64,000 nucleotides of DNA from Mycolicibacterium phlei (lineage in GTDB: Bacteria; Actinomycetota; Actinomycetes; Mycobacteriales; Mycobacteriaceae): assembly GCF_001583415.1 (NCBI RefSeq), contig NZ_CP014475.1:1674001-1738000 (forward strand). The letters run 5' to 3'. The notes under the pieces are model-generated. The model was not told the DNA's origin and did no database searches. It saw only the letters and a program-made list of their open reading frames with translations. Both the position numbers and the translations under genes were made by a program. Of this stretch, positions 1-9,473 are shown piece after piece. Positions within the stretch are counted from its first letter, which is position 1; every line of letters starts with the position of its first letter.

Positions 1-1
1 C

Positions 2-718
2 CTCGACCACCGCACCGCGGGCCGCGAGCTCATCGACTCGGTGCGCGCGCTGCGCCACGTGTTCCCGGCGGCCTCGGCACGCTGGGCCGCGCTCGGCGCC
101 TCCCAGGGCGGCGGGGCGGCGTGGTCGGCCGCCGAGCAGGCCGACTCCTACGGCCGGGGACTCGACCTGGTCGGCGCGGCCGTGGTGGCGCCCGCCGCCG
201 ATGTCTCCGGGCTGGTGGACAAGGCCGAGGCGGGCACGCTGACCATCGACCAGAACCGGTTCCTGGCCACCGTCATCGAGTCGCTGGCCCGGCTGGACCC
301 CGACCTCGACCGCGACGACTACCGGCGCGGCGCCGTCGCGCGGCACTGGGACGTGCTGACCGCCTGCCGCGGCGACGTGGAGGACCGCCGCCCGCAGGCG
401 GAGGCCGAGATCCGGCCCGGTGACCTGGCGCCCGCCGACCCGCAGGCCGCCCGACGGCTGCGCGATCACCTGGCGGCCTCGGCGGTGCCGCGGGAACCGC
501 TGGCCGCGCCGCTGTTCGTCACCTTCGGCGGGCGCGACGCGTCCATCGACGCGCAGTGGACCGCGGGCGCGGTCGCGCGGGCGTGCGAGCTGGGCGGACA
601 GGTGGAGTCGCTGCCGCAGCCCGACGCCGACCACTACACGATCGGATACGACGCGGCGCTGGCCTGGCTGGCCGACCGGTTCGCCGGTGCGCCCGCCGAC
701 AGCGTCTGCGTTCGCTGA
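2..718 (+). CDS. alpha/beta hydrolase (lipase-like), 5' end missing
   Basis: The reading frame is open from base 2, so the gene begins outside the window and only its C-terminal part (about 238 residues) is present. The motif GASQGG, a G-x-S-x-G nucleophile elbow, lies near the visible start. Towards the end, FVTFGGRDASID followed by PDADHYTIG supplies a plausible Asp and His to complete a Ser-Asp-His triad. This matches the secretory-lipase/alpha-beta hydrolase fold. The substrate cannot be deduced. The family call is fairly sure; the true start and any signal peptide are not visible. Confidence 0.75.
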   Translation, partial: LDHRTAGRELIDSVRALRHVFPAASARWAALGASQGGGAAWSAAEQADSYGRGLDLVGAAVVAPAADVSGLVDKAEAGTLTIDQNRFLATVIESLARLDPDLDRDDYRRGAVARHWDVLTACRGDVEDRRPQAEAEIRPGDLAPADPQAARRLRDHLAASAVPREPLAAPLFVTFGGRDASIDAQWTAGAVARACELGGQVESLPQPDADHYTIGYDAALAWLADRFAGAPADSVCVR

Positions 719-756
719 GGCCGACAACCGATCGCCGGGCAGCAAACCTTGGTTAA

Positions 757-1284
757 ATGCTGTCCATGCCCTATCCGGACAACGTGCTGGCCGCCGAGGA
801 GCAGGTGGTGCTGCACCGCCACCCGCACTGGAAGCGGCTGGTCGGCCCGATCCTGATCCTGATCGTCGCGACCACGCTGGCGGCGTTCGGCGCCGGCTAC
901 GTCAACCAGACCGACTGGGACCGCACCGCCCGCAACATCGTGCTGATCGTCATCGGGGTGATCTGGCTGGTGATCGTGGGCTGGTTGACGCTGTGGCCGT
1001 TTCTGACCTGGCTCACCACGCACTTCGTGATCACCGACCGCCGGGTGATGTTCCGGCACGGGCTGCTCACCCGCTCGGGCATCGACATCCCGCTGGCCCG
1101 GATCAACAGCGTGGAGTTCCGGCACGGCATCGTCGACCGCATGCTGCGCACCGGCACGCTGATCATCGAGTCAGCGGCCCAGGATCCGCTGTCGTTCTAC
1201 GACATCCCGCAAGTGGAACGGGTCCACTCGCTGCTGTATCACGAGGTCTTCGACACCCTCGGCTCGGAGGAGTCGCCGAGCTGA
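757..1284 (+). CDS. PH domain-containing membrane protein
   Basis: A 175-residue protein with two hydrophobic segments (about residues 29-49 and 60-87), followed by a cytoplasmic bacterial pleckstrin-homology-like (bPH2/YdbS) domain with the typical TDRRVMFRHGLL and IPLARINSVE stretches. I recall this as the homologue of M. tuberculosis Rv3278c. The role is unknown; the bPH2 fold suggests membrane or protein binding. An ATG at 766 (MPYPDN) is an equally good start. The 3' end overlaps the convergent gtrA-family gene by 46 bp. Confidence 0.85.
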   Translation: MLSMPYPDNVLAAEEQVVLHRHPHWKRLVGPILILIVATTLAAFGAGYVNQTDWDRTARNIVLIVIGVIWLVIVGWLTLWPFLTWLTTHFVITDRRVMFRHGLLTRSGIDIPLARINSVEFRHGIVDRMLRTGTLIIESAAQDPLSFYDIPQVERVHSLLYHEVFDTLGSEESPS

Positions 1285-1916
1285 GCCAGCCGCCGGGCGC
1301 GGCGGCTGCGCAGCGGCGTCACGTTCCCCCTGGCCTTCACGGCCTGGCCGGCGATCTCCTCGTCGTGGTCCTCCATCACCTCGGCGAGGCCGCCCGCGGT
1401 CAGGGCCTCGACGGCCTTCTCCGGGTTGCGGCCGAACTCGTCGGGGAACACGAAACGGCGGAACGCCCAGAACCGGAAGGCCATCTGCAGCAGGTTGCCC
1501 ACGATGTAGGCCGAGATGAAGTCCGCGATGTTCTCCACGGTCAGGCTGACCTCGGGTACGCGCAGCATCAGCACGTAGCTGGAGAACCACAGTGGGGCCA
1601 TGCTCAACAGCACACCCACACCGCTGAACCCGAAGAACAGCAGCGCCTCGTGGTGGCGCTCGCGGCCGCCGCGGTCGCGGAAGCTCCATTCCCGGTTGAG
1701 GATGTAGGACGCGATCACCGCGACGATGCCGGCGATGATCTTGGCCGTGACGGGTTTGGGCTCCAGGACCGTGAGCTTGAGCGTGTAGAAGACCGACGTG
1801 TCGATGACGAAGGTCGTCGCGCCGACAATCGCGAACTTGATCAGTTCGTGATGGCGTTCGAAGAACGGCCGAAGCGGCTTCGGCAGCCGCGCGATCGTCG
1901 CATCGGTAAAGGACAC
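1239..1916 (-). CDS. GtrA family membrane protein
   Basis: A 225-residue protein of the GtrA/DPMS1 family, small proteins with four membrane spans that are thought to flip or transfer polyprenyl-linked sugars in cell-envelope glycosylation. The N-terminal segment ELIKFAIVGATTFVIDTSVF and the NREWSFRDR and FRFWAFRRFVFPDE stretches are characteristic. I chose the GTG at 1914-1916 (MSFTDATIARL) because the upstream frame reads into sequence with no family similarity. It lies divergent from purK and convergent with the PH-domain gene. It is likely the homologue of Rv3277. The start is moderately certain. Confidence 0.85.
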   Translation of the reverse strand: MSFTDATIARLPKPLRPFFERHHELIKFAIVGATTFVIDTSVFYTLKLTVLEPKPVTAKIIAGIVAVIASYILNREWSFRDRGGRERHHEALLFFGFSGVGVLLSMAPLWFSSYVLMLRVPEVSLTVENIADFISAYIVGNLLQMAFRFWAFRRFVFPDEFGRNPEKAVEALTAGGLAEVMEDHDEEIAGQAVKARGNVTPLRSRRARRLAQLGDSSEPRVSKTS

Positions 1917-2018
1917 GACAGCCAAGTGTACGGAAAACAGGCAGCCTACGCGTACACGCGCAGGTCGCAGCGGGTGGACGGCGGCGAGCGCGGCCGGGCG
2001 ACATGACACCATTGGGGC

Positions 2019-3231
2019 GTGTCGAAGAACCCCAGTGGGCCGCCTGTGGTGGCCATGGTCGGCGGTGGGCAGCTGGCCCGGATGACCCATCAGGCGGCGA
2101 TCGCGCTCGGCCAGACGCTGCGCGTGCTCGCCGTTGACGCGGCCGACCCCGCCGCCCAGGTCAGCCCCGACATCGTGCTGGGTTCCCACACTGACCTGGA
2201 GGCGCTGCGCCGCGCCGCGACCGGCGCCGCCGCGCTGACCTTCGACCACGAGCACGTGCCCACCGCGCTGCTGGACACGCTGGTGGCCGAGGGTGTCAAC
2301 GTCGCCCCGCCGCCGACGGCGCTGGTGCACGCCCAGGACAAGCTGGTGATGCGGCGACGGCTGGCCGAGCTGGGCGCGCCGGTGCCGCGGTTCGCGGAGG
2401 TCACCACACCCGACGACGTCGACGCGTTCGCCGCCCGGGTCGACGGGCCCGTCGTCCTCAAGACCGCGCGGGGCGGCTACGACGGCCGCGGGGTGACGCT
2501 GGCCCGCGATCTGGCAGAGGCGCGCGCGGCCGCCGAGCGCTACCTGGCCGGCGGGGCCGAGGTGCTCATCGAGGAGCGGGTCGCGATGCGCCGTGAGCTG
2601 GCCGCGCTGGTGGCGCGGTCGCCGTTCGGGCAGGGCGCGGCCTGGCCGGTGGTGGAAACCGTTCAGCGCGACGGCATCTGCGTCGAGGTCGTCGCACCCG
2701 CACCGAACCTGGACGACGAACTGCGCAGCGCGGCAGGACAGTTGGGGTTGCGGCTGGCAGCCGAACTCGGGGTGGTCGGCGTGCTGGCCGTCGAGTTGTT
2801 CGAGACCGTCGACGGGGCCCTGGTGGTCAACGAACTCGCAATGCGCCCGCACAACTCGGGCCACTGGACCATGGACGGCGCCCGCACCAGCCAGTTCGAG
2901 CAGCACCTGCGCGCGGTGCTGGACTACCCGCTCGGCGACACCGCACCACTGGCGCCGGTCACCGTGATGGCCAACGTGCTCGGCGCCCCGCAGACACCGG
3001 CGATGTCGATGGACGAGCGGGTGCACCACCTGTTCGCGCGCATGCCCGACGCCAAGGTGCACCTGTACGGCAAGGGGGAGCGGCCGGGCCGCAAGATCGG
3101 CCACGTCAACATCGTCGGCGAGGCGAGCGGGTCGATCGACGACGCCGACTACGTCGCGCAGGTACGGGAACGTGCGGTCAGGGCGGCACATTGGTTGTCG
3201 CACGCGGAATGGACGGACGGATGGGATCCAC

Positions 3232-3239
<8 letters not shown>
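2019..3239 (+). CDS. purK: N5-carboxyaminoimidazole ribonucleotide synthase
   Basis: PurK, 406 residues, an ATP-grasp enzyme that converts aminoimidazole ribonucleotide, bicarbonate and ATP to N5-CAIR in purine synthesis. Diagnostic stretches are [10 protein letters not shown] at the N-terminus, [10 protein letters not shown] in the ATP-grasp core, [16 protein letters not shown] near the metal/ATP site, and [16 protein letters not shown] at the C-terminus. It begins with GTG. Its stop overlaps the purE start by 8 bp, so the two genes are translationally coupled and act in consecutive steps. Confidence 0.97.
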
Positions 3240-3744
<505 letters not shown>

Positions 3745-3786
3745 CGTTGAGCCCGGTTGACGTCGGCGCCGTCGGCCGGGAGTAAA

Positions 3787-3802
3787 GTTACCGGCGAGTA
3801 AC
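3787..3802. promoter_or_regulatory. GTTAC-N6-GTAAC palindrome before fadE25
   Basis: Perfect 5-bp arms GTTAC and GTAAC with a 6-base spacer lie 12 bases before the fadE25 ATG, just upstream of its purine-rich ribosome binding site. Dyads of this form before acyl-CoA dehydrogenase genes are commonly TetR-family operators. That reading is an inference from position and symmetry only. Confidence 0.4.
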
Positions 3803-3814
3803 CGAGGAGAGGGC

Positions 3815-4978
3815 ATGGCGATCAGCAACCCGTCGTTCGATGCATTCCAGCTGTCCGACGAGCACAACGAGTTGCGCGCGGTACTGCGCGACCTGTGTGA
3901 GAAGGAGATCGCGCCGCACGCGGCCGACGTGGACGAGAAGGCGCGCTACACCGACGAGGCGGCGGTCGCGCTGACCGCGGCGGGCATGGCCGCGATCCAC
4001 ATCCCCGAGGAGTACGGCGGGCAGGGCGGCGACGCGATCGCCGGCTGCATCGTGATCGAGGAGGTCGCCCGGGTCTGCGCGTCCTCGTCGCTGATCCCGA
4101 TCTGCAACAAGCTCGGCACCACCGGTCTGCTGATGCGCGGCTCCGACGAGCTCAAGCAGTTGGTGCTGCCCTCGATCGCCTCCGGTGAGGCGATGGCCTC
4201 CTACGCGCTGTCCGAGCGCGAGGCCGGCAGCGACGCCGCCGCCATGCGCACCCGCGCCCAGAAGGTCGGCGACGAGTGGGTGCTCAACGGCTCCAAGTGC
4301 TGGATCTCCAACGGCGGCAAGTCCACCTGGTACACCGTGATGGCGGTGACCGACCCCGACAAGGGCTCCAACGGCATCTCGGCGTTCATCGTGCACAAGG
4401 ACGATCCCGGCTTCAAGGTGGGCGCCAAGGAGAAGAAGATGGGCATCAAGGGATCGCCCACCACCGAGCTCTACTTCGAGGACTGCACGATCCCGGGCGA
4501 CCGGATCATCGGCGAGCCGGGCACCGGCTTCAAGACCGCGCTGGCGACGCTGGACCACACCCGCCCGACCATCGGCGCGCAGGCCGTCGGCATCGCCCAG
4601 GGCGCGCTGGACGCCGCGATCGCCTACGTCAAGGAGCGCAAGCAGTTCGGCAAGCCGATCGCCGACTTCCAGAACACCCAGTTCATGCTGGCCGACATGG
4701 CGATGAAGATCGAGGCCGCCCGGCTGATGGTGTACACCGCCGCGGCCCGCGCCGAGCGCGGCGAACCCAACCTCGGGTTCATCTCCTCGGCGTCGAAGTG
4801 CTTCGCCTCCGACGTCGCGATGGAGGTCACCACCAACGCCGTGCAGCTGTTCGGCGGATACGGTTACACCACCGACTTCCCGGTCGAGCGGTACATGCGG
4901 GACGCCAAGATCACCCAGATCTACGAGGGCACCAACCAGATCCAGCGCGTGGTGATGTCGCGCTCCCTGTTGCGTTAG
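3815..4978 (+). CDS. fadE25: acyl-CoA dehydrogenase
   Basis: A 387-residue acyl-CoA dehydrogenase. It introduces the trans-2 double bond into acyl-CoA, passing electrons from FAD to electron-transfer flavoprotein. Family signatures are visible: ALSEREAGSDAAAM, KCWISNGG, LFGGYGYTTDFPVERYMRDA, and the catalytic-base segment QIYEGTNQIQR. Length is typical (380-390). The position after purK-purE matches fadE25 (Rv3274c) as I recall it. A GAGGAGAGGG ribosome binding site precedes the ATG. The actual chain-length preference cannot be read from the sequence. Confidence 0.93.
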   Translation: MAISNPSFDAFQLSDEHNELRAVLRDLCEKEIAPHAADVDEKARYTDEAAVALTAAGMAAIHIPEEYGGQGGDAIAGCIVIEEVARVCASSSLIPICNKLGTTGLLMRGSDELKQLVLPSIASGEAMASYALSEREAGSDAAAMRTRAQKVGDEWVLNGSKCWISNGGKSTWYTVMAVTDPDKGSNGISAFIVHKDDPGFKVGAKEKKMGIKGSPTTELYFEDCTIPGDRIIGEPGTGFKTALATLDHTRPTIGAQAVGIAQGALDAAIAYVKERKQFGKPIADFQNTQFMLADMAMKIEAARLMVYTAAARAERGEPNLGFISSASKCFASDVAMEVTTNAVQLFGGYGYTTDFPVERYMRDAKITQIYEGTNQIQRVVMSRSLLR

Positions 4979-5070
4979 CAAACAATTCGGGTAGGGTTTC
5001 GCCCCAGCGGCGGTGGCGCTGCATCCGGTACCTCTCGGTGCCGGCAAACCAGTTGGGGCTGCTCTAGACG

Positions 5071-6342
5071 ATGCGCGACTCGGAGACGATGGCACCGGTC
5101 GACGCGTTCTGGTATTGGCTCGGCCTGCGCATCCCCAGCGACCAGTTCCTGCTCTACGCGTTCGACGGGACACCGTCCGACCTCGGGCGGGCCGTTTCCG
5201 AGCTGCGCCGACGGGCGTTGGCGCAGTGGGATTTCCAGGTCCGCATCGCCGACCGTCACCCGTGGCGCTATCCGGTGTGGGAGCGCTGCGGAGTCGCCGA
5301 TGAGCAGTTCGTGGTGCACGCGTCGCCGGGCGACTGGAACGGCTGCCTGAAGACACTCACGGCCCTGATGGCCGGCGAACAGGTCGATCCGACGGTCGCG
5401 CCGTGGCGGGTGCACATCTTCCCCGACGTCGAGGGTGTGCCGTCGACGCGGCGGTCCGCGACGGTCGCGGTGGTGCAGATGAGCCACGCGCTCGGCGACG
5501 GCGGCCGCTCCTCGGCGCTGGCGGCCCACCTGTTCGGCAGGACCGACCCGGTGCCCGCGGTGCACCCGCGGCGCGTCCGGGGGTTCGTGCCCCGCACGGT
5601 GGCGGCGCTGCGCTGGAAGCGGGTGCTCGAGCGTGACACCGCGGCGGGCACGGTGCCGCCCGCACTGCCGCCGGTGGCGTCGCTGAGCTCCAACCGCGAC
5701 GCCGAGGGGAAACACGAGCTGCGCACGATCGTCGTACCGCGCTCGGCGTTGCCGGGCCCGTCGGTGACGGTCGGCGCGATGGCCGCGATCGGGAAGGCCC
5801 TCGGCGGCGTGCTGCGCGCACGCGGTGAGGACCCGTCGCAGCTGACGGCCCAGCTGCTGGTGGCGCACCGCGGCGAACGCACCGCGCACAACCATTTCGC
5901 CAGCGCGCCGATCCGGCTGCACCCGGATGTCGGGTCGCGGTGCGAACGCGCCCGGCTGATCCAGGTCGACCTCGCGAACTGGCTACGGCGCCAACAGCAT
6001 TACGCATTCACCGCCGAGCAGCTGGCGTTCGACGCGATGCCCGCGGCGCTGCGCCGGTGGGGGACCGCGAAGGCGAACTTCGACGTGCGGCCCGCCGAGG
6101 TGCCGTACAACACCGTGGTGTCCAGCGTGAACCGCGGGCCCGCCGACCTGTGTCTCGGTGAGTGCCCGGTGGTCTTCACGTCCGGCTACCCGGCGATCTT
6201 CCCGATGATGGGGCTCACCCACGGCGTACACGGCATCGGCGACGTCGTCGCGATCAGCGTGCGCACCGCCCCCAACGTCATCCCCGACGTCGACGACTAC
6301 CTCGACCGGCTGCGTTCGGCCGCAGCGGTCAGCCGCGGGTGA
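5071..6342 (+). CDS. WS/DGAT-like acyltransferase family protein
   Basis: A 423-residue protein of the wax ester synthase/diacylglycerol acyltransferase superfamily. The HHxxxDG motif appears as SHALGDG (residues 138-144): the first His is Ser, but the second, catalytic His and the Asp-Gly are kept, so activity is possible. The C-terminal half carries the PYNTVVSSVNRGP and SGYPAIFPMMGLTHG segments typical of the second domain. Substrates are unknown. ATG 5089 (MAPVDAFWYW) is an alternative start and is attractive because it places the family N-terminus directly after Met. The 3' end overlaps the convergent gene by 14 bp. Confidence 0.75.
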   Translation: MRDSETMAPVDAFWYWLGLRIPSDQFLLYAFDGTPSDLGRAVSELRRRALAQWDFQVRIADRHPWRYPVWERCGVADEQFVVHASPGDWNGCLKTLTALMAGEQVDPTVAPWRVHIFPDVEGVPSTRRSATVAVVQMSHALGDGGRSSALAAHLFGRTDPVPAVHPRRVRGFVPRTVAALRWKRVLERDTAAGTVPPALPPVASLSSNRDAEGKHELRTIVVPRSALPGPSVTVGAMAAIGKALGGVLRARGEDPSQLTAQLLVAHRGERTAHNHFASAPIRLHPDVGSRCERARLIQVDLANWLRRQQHYAFTAEQLAFDAMPAALRRWGTAKANFDVRPAEVPYNTVVSSVNRGPADLCLGECPVVFTSGYPAIFPMMGLTHGVHGIGDVVAISVRTAPNVIPDVDDYLDRLRSAAAVSRG

Positions 6343-7039
6343 CCTTCTCGGTCTGCCTGCGCCGGTCCAGCGCCGCCGGATCCGGGTTGGCCACCTGCAC
6401 CAGCGACGCCCCCGCGGCGAACACCGCCAGCAGGTTGGCGATCAGGTCGTCGGCGGTGTCCCACCGGGCCGTCGACATGATCCGGTCTGTCGCGGTGATC
6501 CCTTGTGCGGCAGCGGATTCACGTGCGGCAGAGAGAACCTCGTCGACCGAACGGCCGTCCAGCGCCGGTCCCGGGTGGCGCTCCGGGACCACCTGGTCGC
6601 CGTGCACGCGCACCGCCGTCGCGTAGTCGGTCACCCCGACCGGCAGATCCGGCACCGGCTTGCCGAACGGATCCAGCGACAGCACCGCCACCTCGCCGGT
6701 GCCGACCGCCTCGTCGGCGTCGGCCAGCCGGTCGGCCGTGCACAGCGCGATCTCGGCCTCGGTGCCGGGCTCGAGCACGACCTGCGCTCCCGCCCACCAG
6801 ATTCCGAACAGCACCGCGGCGGTCTGCCAGTGCGCGGGTAACAGCACCGCCACCCGCGTCGACGGGTCGGCGCCGAGTTCGTCGCGCAGCAGGTTGGCGG
6901 TCTTGGCCGCCCAGTTGGCCAACGTCACCGTCGACAACTCGATGCGCTCACCGGTGGCGTCGTCGTAGTAGGTGATGCGCGGACCCGCCGGGTCCGAGGC
7001 CATCAGCGGATCGAGGATGGCGGAGGTCAGATTCTCCAT
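6329..7039 (-). CDS. TIGR03089 family protein (short AMP-binding-enzyme relative)
   Basis: A 236-residue protein resembling only the N-terminal portion of acyl-CoA synthetases (AMP-binding enzymes): ITYYDDATGERIELSTVTL and NWAAKTANLL correspond to the substrate-side start of the fold, and VAVLLPAHWQTAAVLFGIWWAG to the following Rossmann-like segment. The nucleotide-binding signature of complete synthetases is absent. This short form is the conserved actinobacterial TIGR03089 family (Rv3268 by recalled synteny), so it is not a degraded gene. Function is unknown. It sits 3 bp after lcp1 and is probably co-transcribed. Confidence 0.8.
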   Translation of the reverse strand: MENLTSAILDPLMASDPAGPRITYYDDATGERIELSTVTLANWAAKTANLLRDELGADPSTRVAVLLPAHWQTAAVLFGIWWAGAQVVLEPGTEAEIALCTADRLADADEAVGTGEVAVLSLDPFGKPVPDLPVGVTDYATAVRVHGDQVVPERHPGPALDGRSVDEVLSAARESAAAQGITATDRIMSTARWDTADDLIANLLAVFAAGASLVQVANPDPAALDRRRQTEKVTRG

Positions 7040-7042
7040 CGG

Positions 7043-8503
7043 TCAGTTGACACAGGCGGGATCGTCGGAGCCGGCCGTCAGGATCGGCGACGGCGGAGGC
7101 GGCGCCTCGGTGGCCGCGAGCGCGTCGACGCCGCCGTCGTAGCCGACGCTGCCGTCGAACCCGGAGCCCGGCCCGGTGTAGTCGTCGGCGAGCACCACCC
7201 GCACCGCGCCCCGCGGCACCGTCGCGTCCTCGACGATCGGCAGATCGCCGAGATCGCGCGAAACCGCCTGTGCGCCCAGGTCATCGGTGTTGGCCACCCG
7301 CACCTGGCTGCTGGCGACCGGCTCGCCCTCGTGGTTGCCGGTCGGACCCTCGGTGAAGCCCTTCGCCGTCAGCACCCCCGACACCGACGCGGCCAGGCCG
7401 TTGATGTCGGTCGCGTTGAGGACCTCAACGGTGGTCTTGTCCGGGGTGTAGGCGATCTCCTCGGTCTTGCCCTCCTCCTGGTTGTGCAGCAGGCTCTGCA
7501 CCCAGTTCTTGACCTCGGCCGGATCGATGCGCACCACGCTCTGCATCCCGTCGTCGCTCCAGCCGTTCTCCTGAAGCACCGGGATGGTGGCGAACGCGAC
7601 GTTGCCCGCCGCCAGTTGCTGTAACTGCGTGGCGAACTCCATCACATCCCAGCCGTCGGAGATCACCACCGACCGCTGCACGGCCTCCTGCAGCCGGTTC
7701 AGCGTCGCCGGGCTCGACAGCGTCTTACCCGAGATGACGTCGTGGGCCAGCGACGCCATCACCGCCTGCTGGCGGACCACCCGGTCGAGGTCGCCGCGCG
7801 GCAGGTCGTGGCGCTGACGAACGAAGCTCAGCGCCTGCGGGCCGTTGAGCCGCTGCCAGCCGGCCGGGAAGTCCGCACCCGAAAGGGGTTCGTAGACAGC
7901 CTCTTTGAGGCACACGTTGACGCCGCCGAGCGCATCGGTGATCAGCGCGAACCCGAGCAGCCCGACCTCGGCGTAGTGGTCGACGGTGACGCCGGTCAGG
8001 TTGGCCACCGTCTTGATCAGCGCCTCGCGGCCGGCCTCCTTGGCCTGCGGCTCGGCCAGCGCGGGATCCAGACCGTCGCCCTCGACCAGCTCGGTCAGCT
8101 TCTCGAAGTGCGCCGACCCGTACACCCCGTTGATCTTCATCCGGCCGATCCCCGGCGCGTCGACATAGGAGTCGCGGGGGATCGAGATCGCCGTCGCCGA
8201 GGTCCCGTTGTTCGGGATGCGGATCAGGATGATCGTGTCGGTGTTGGTCGCCACGTCGTCACCGGCGCGCAGCGTGGCCAGTTCCTCCGGCGACAGCGGG
8301 TTGCCGTGCGCATCGGTGCGGCTGTCGATGCCGACCAGCAGGATGTCGATCGCACCGTCCTCGCCGCCCTCACCGAGGGCGACCGACGAGATGTGATTGA
8401 TCCCGGACTCGAAGGACCGGATCTTCCCCCACGCCGCACCCGTTCCGATCACGACCGCCAATGCCGCTGACACAGCGATGACACGAAGCATTCGAACGGG
8501 CAT
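7043..8503 (-). CDS. lcp1: LytR-CpsA-Psr family arabinogalactan-peptidoglycan ligase
   Basis: A 486-residue membrane-anchored LCP protein. These enzymes transfer a polyprenyl-phosphate-linked glycopolymer to peptidoglycan; mycobacterial Lcp1 (Rv3267) attaches arabinogalactan. A single N-terminal membrane anchor (about residues 5-24) is followed by the LCP domain with DILLVGIDSR (53-62), NTDTIILIRI (87-96), ISIPRDSYV (107-115) and SFVRQRHDLPRGDLDRVVRQ, which carry the conserved Asp and Arg residues. A LytR_C domain occupies about residues 360-455. Divergent from rmlD, whose product contributes the rhamnose of the same linker unit, so the neighbourhood supports the function. Confidence 0.92.
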   Translation of the reverse strand: MPVRMLRVIAVSAALAVVIGTGAAWGKIRSFESGINHISSVALGEGGEDGAIDILLVGIDSRTDAHGNPLSPEELATLRAGDDVATNTDTIILIRIPNNGTSATAISIPRDSYVDAPGIGRMKINGVYGSAHFEKLTELVEGDGLDPALAEPQAKEAGREALIKTVANLTGVTVDHYAEVGLLGFALITDALGGVNVCLKEAVYEPLSGADFPAGWQRLNGPQALSFVRQRHDLPRGDLDRVVRQQAVMASLAHDVISGKTLSSPATLNRLQEAVQRSVVISDGWDVMEFATQLQQLAAGNVAFATIPVLQENGWSDDGMQSVVRIDPAEVKNWVQSLLHNQEEGKTEEIAYTPDKTTVEVLNATDINGLAASVSGVLTAKGFTEGPTGNHEGEPVASSQVRVANTDDLGAQAVSRDLGDLPIVEDATVPRGAVRVVLADDYTGPGSGFDGSVGYDGGVDALAATEAPPPPSPILTAGSDDPACVN

Positions 8504-8570
8504 CAGCCCAGGTTACTGGCGAGCACGGCGCGAACCCGGTAGCGCAAGTCGGCGTGCCAGACTCGTGATC

Positions 8571-9455
8571 ATGTCTTTATCGGGTTCGCGAATCGTCATA
8601 CCCGGCGCCGGCGGGATGGCCGGCCGCCTCCTGGCGGCCACCGCCCGCGAGCAGGGCCGCGAGGTGGCGGCCTTCACGTCGGCGCAGTGGGACATCACCG
8701 ACCCGCGCGTCGCCGCCGAGGTCATCCGCCCCGGTGACGTCGTCATCAACTGCGCCGCGTTCACCAGGGTGGACGCCGCCGAGGAGGACGCCGAACGGGC
8801 CCACGCCGTCAACGCCGAGGGGCCCGGCCACCTCGCGCGGGCGTGCGCCGCGGCCGGGGCGCAGCTGATCCACATCTCCACCGACTACGTGTTCTCCGGC
8901 ACACAGCGCCGCCCGTATGAGATCGACGACCCGACCGGGCCGGTCAACGTCTACGGCCGCACCAAGCTGGAGGGTGAGCGGGCGGTGCTGGCGGCGCTGC
9001 CCACCGCCCACGTGGTGCGCACATCGTGGGTGTACGAGGGCGGCGACGGCGCCGACTTCGCCGCGGCGATGCGCCGCGCCGCCGCCGGCGACGGCGCCGT
9101 CGACGTGGTCGCCGACCAGATCGGCTCGCCGACCTACGTCGGCGACCTGGTCACCGCGCTGCTGCAGGTCGCCGGCGGTGGGATCAGCGCGCCGGTGCTG
9201 CACGCCGCCAACGCGGGCGAGGCCAGCCGCTATGAGCAGGCGCGGGCGGTGTTCGAGGCCGTCGGCGCCGATCCGGACCGGGTGCGGCCGGTGGGCAGCG
9301 ACCGCCATCCCCGGCCCGCGCCGCGGCCGATGTACTCGGCACTGTCGACCCGGCGGTCGGTGGCCGCCGGCCTGACCCCGCTGCGGCCGTGGCGTGAGGC
9401 GCTGCGCGATGCGCTGGCCACCGCGGCCGCCCGCTACCCTCTACGCCGTGAGTGA
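8571..9455 (+). CDS. rmlD: dTDP-4-dehydrorhamnose reductase
   Basis: RmlD, 294 residues, an extended short-chain dehydrogenase that reduces dTDP-4-keto-rhamnose with NAD(P)H to dTDP-L-rhamnose, the donor for the arabinogalactan linker. The Rossmann motif GAGGMAG lies at the N-terminus, STDYVFSG follows the fourth strand, and YGRTK supplies the catalytic Tyr and Lys. I chose the ATG at 8571 (MSLSGSRIVIPGAGG) because it puts the Rossmann strand directly at the N-terminus; the frame extends further upstream but into the lcp1 promoter region. Confidence 0.93.
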   Translation: MSLSGSRIVIPGAGGMAGRLLAATAREQGREVAAFTSAQWDITDPRVAAEVIRPGDVVINCAAFTRVDAAEEDAERAHAVNAEGPGHLARACAAAGAQLIHISTDYVFSGTQRRPYEIDDPTGPVNVYGRTKLEGERAVLAALPTAHVVRTSWVYEGGDGADFAAAMRRAAAGDGAVDVVADQIGSPTYVGDLVTALLQVAGGGISAPVLHAANAGEASRYEQARAVFEAVGADPDRVRPVGSDRHPRPAPRPMYSALSTRRSVAAGLTPLRPWREALRDALATAAARYPLRRE

Positions 9456-9473
9456 CGAACAGGTTCTGCGCGC

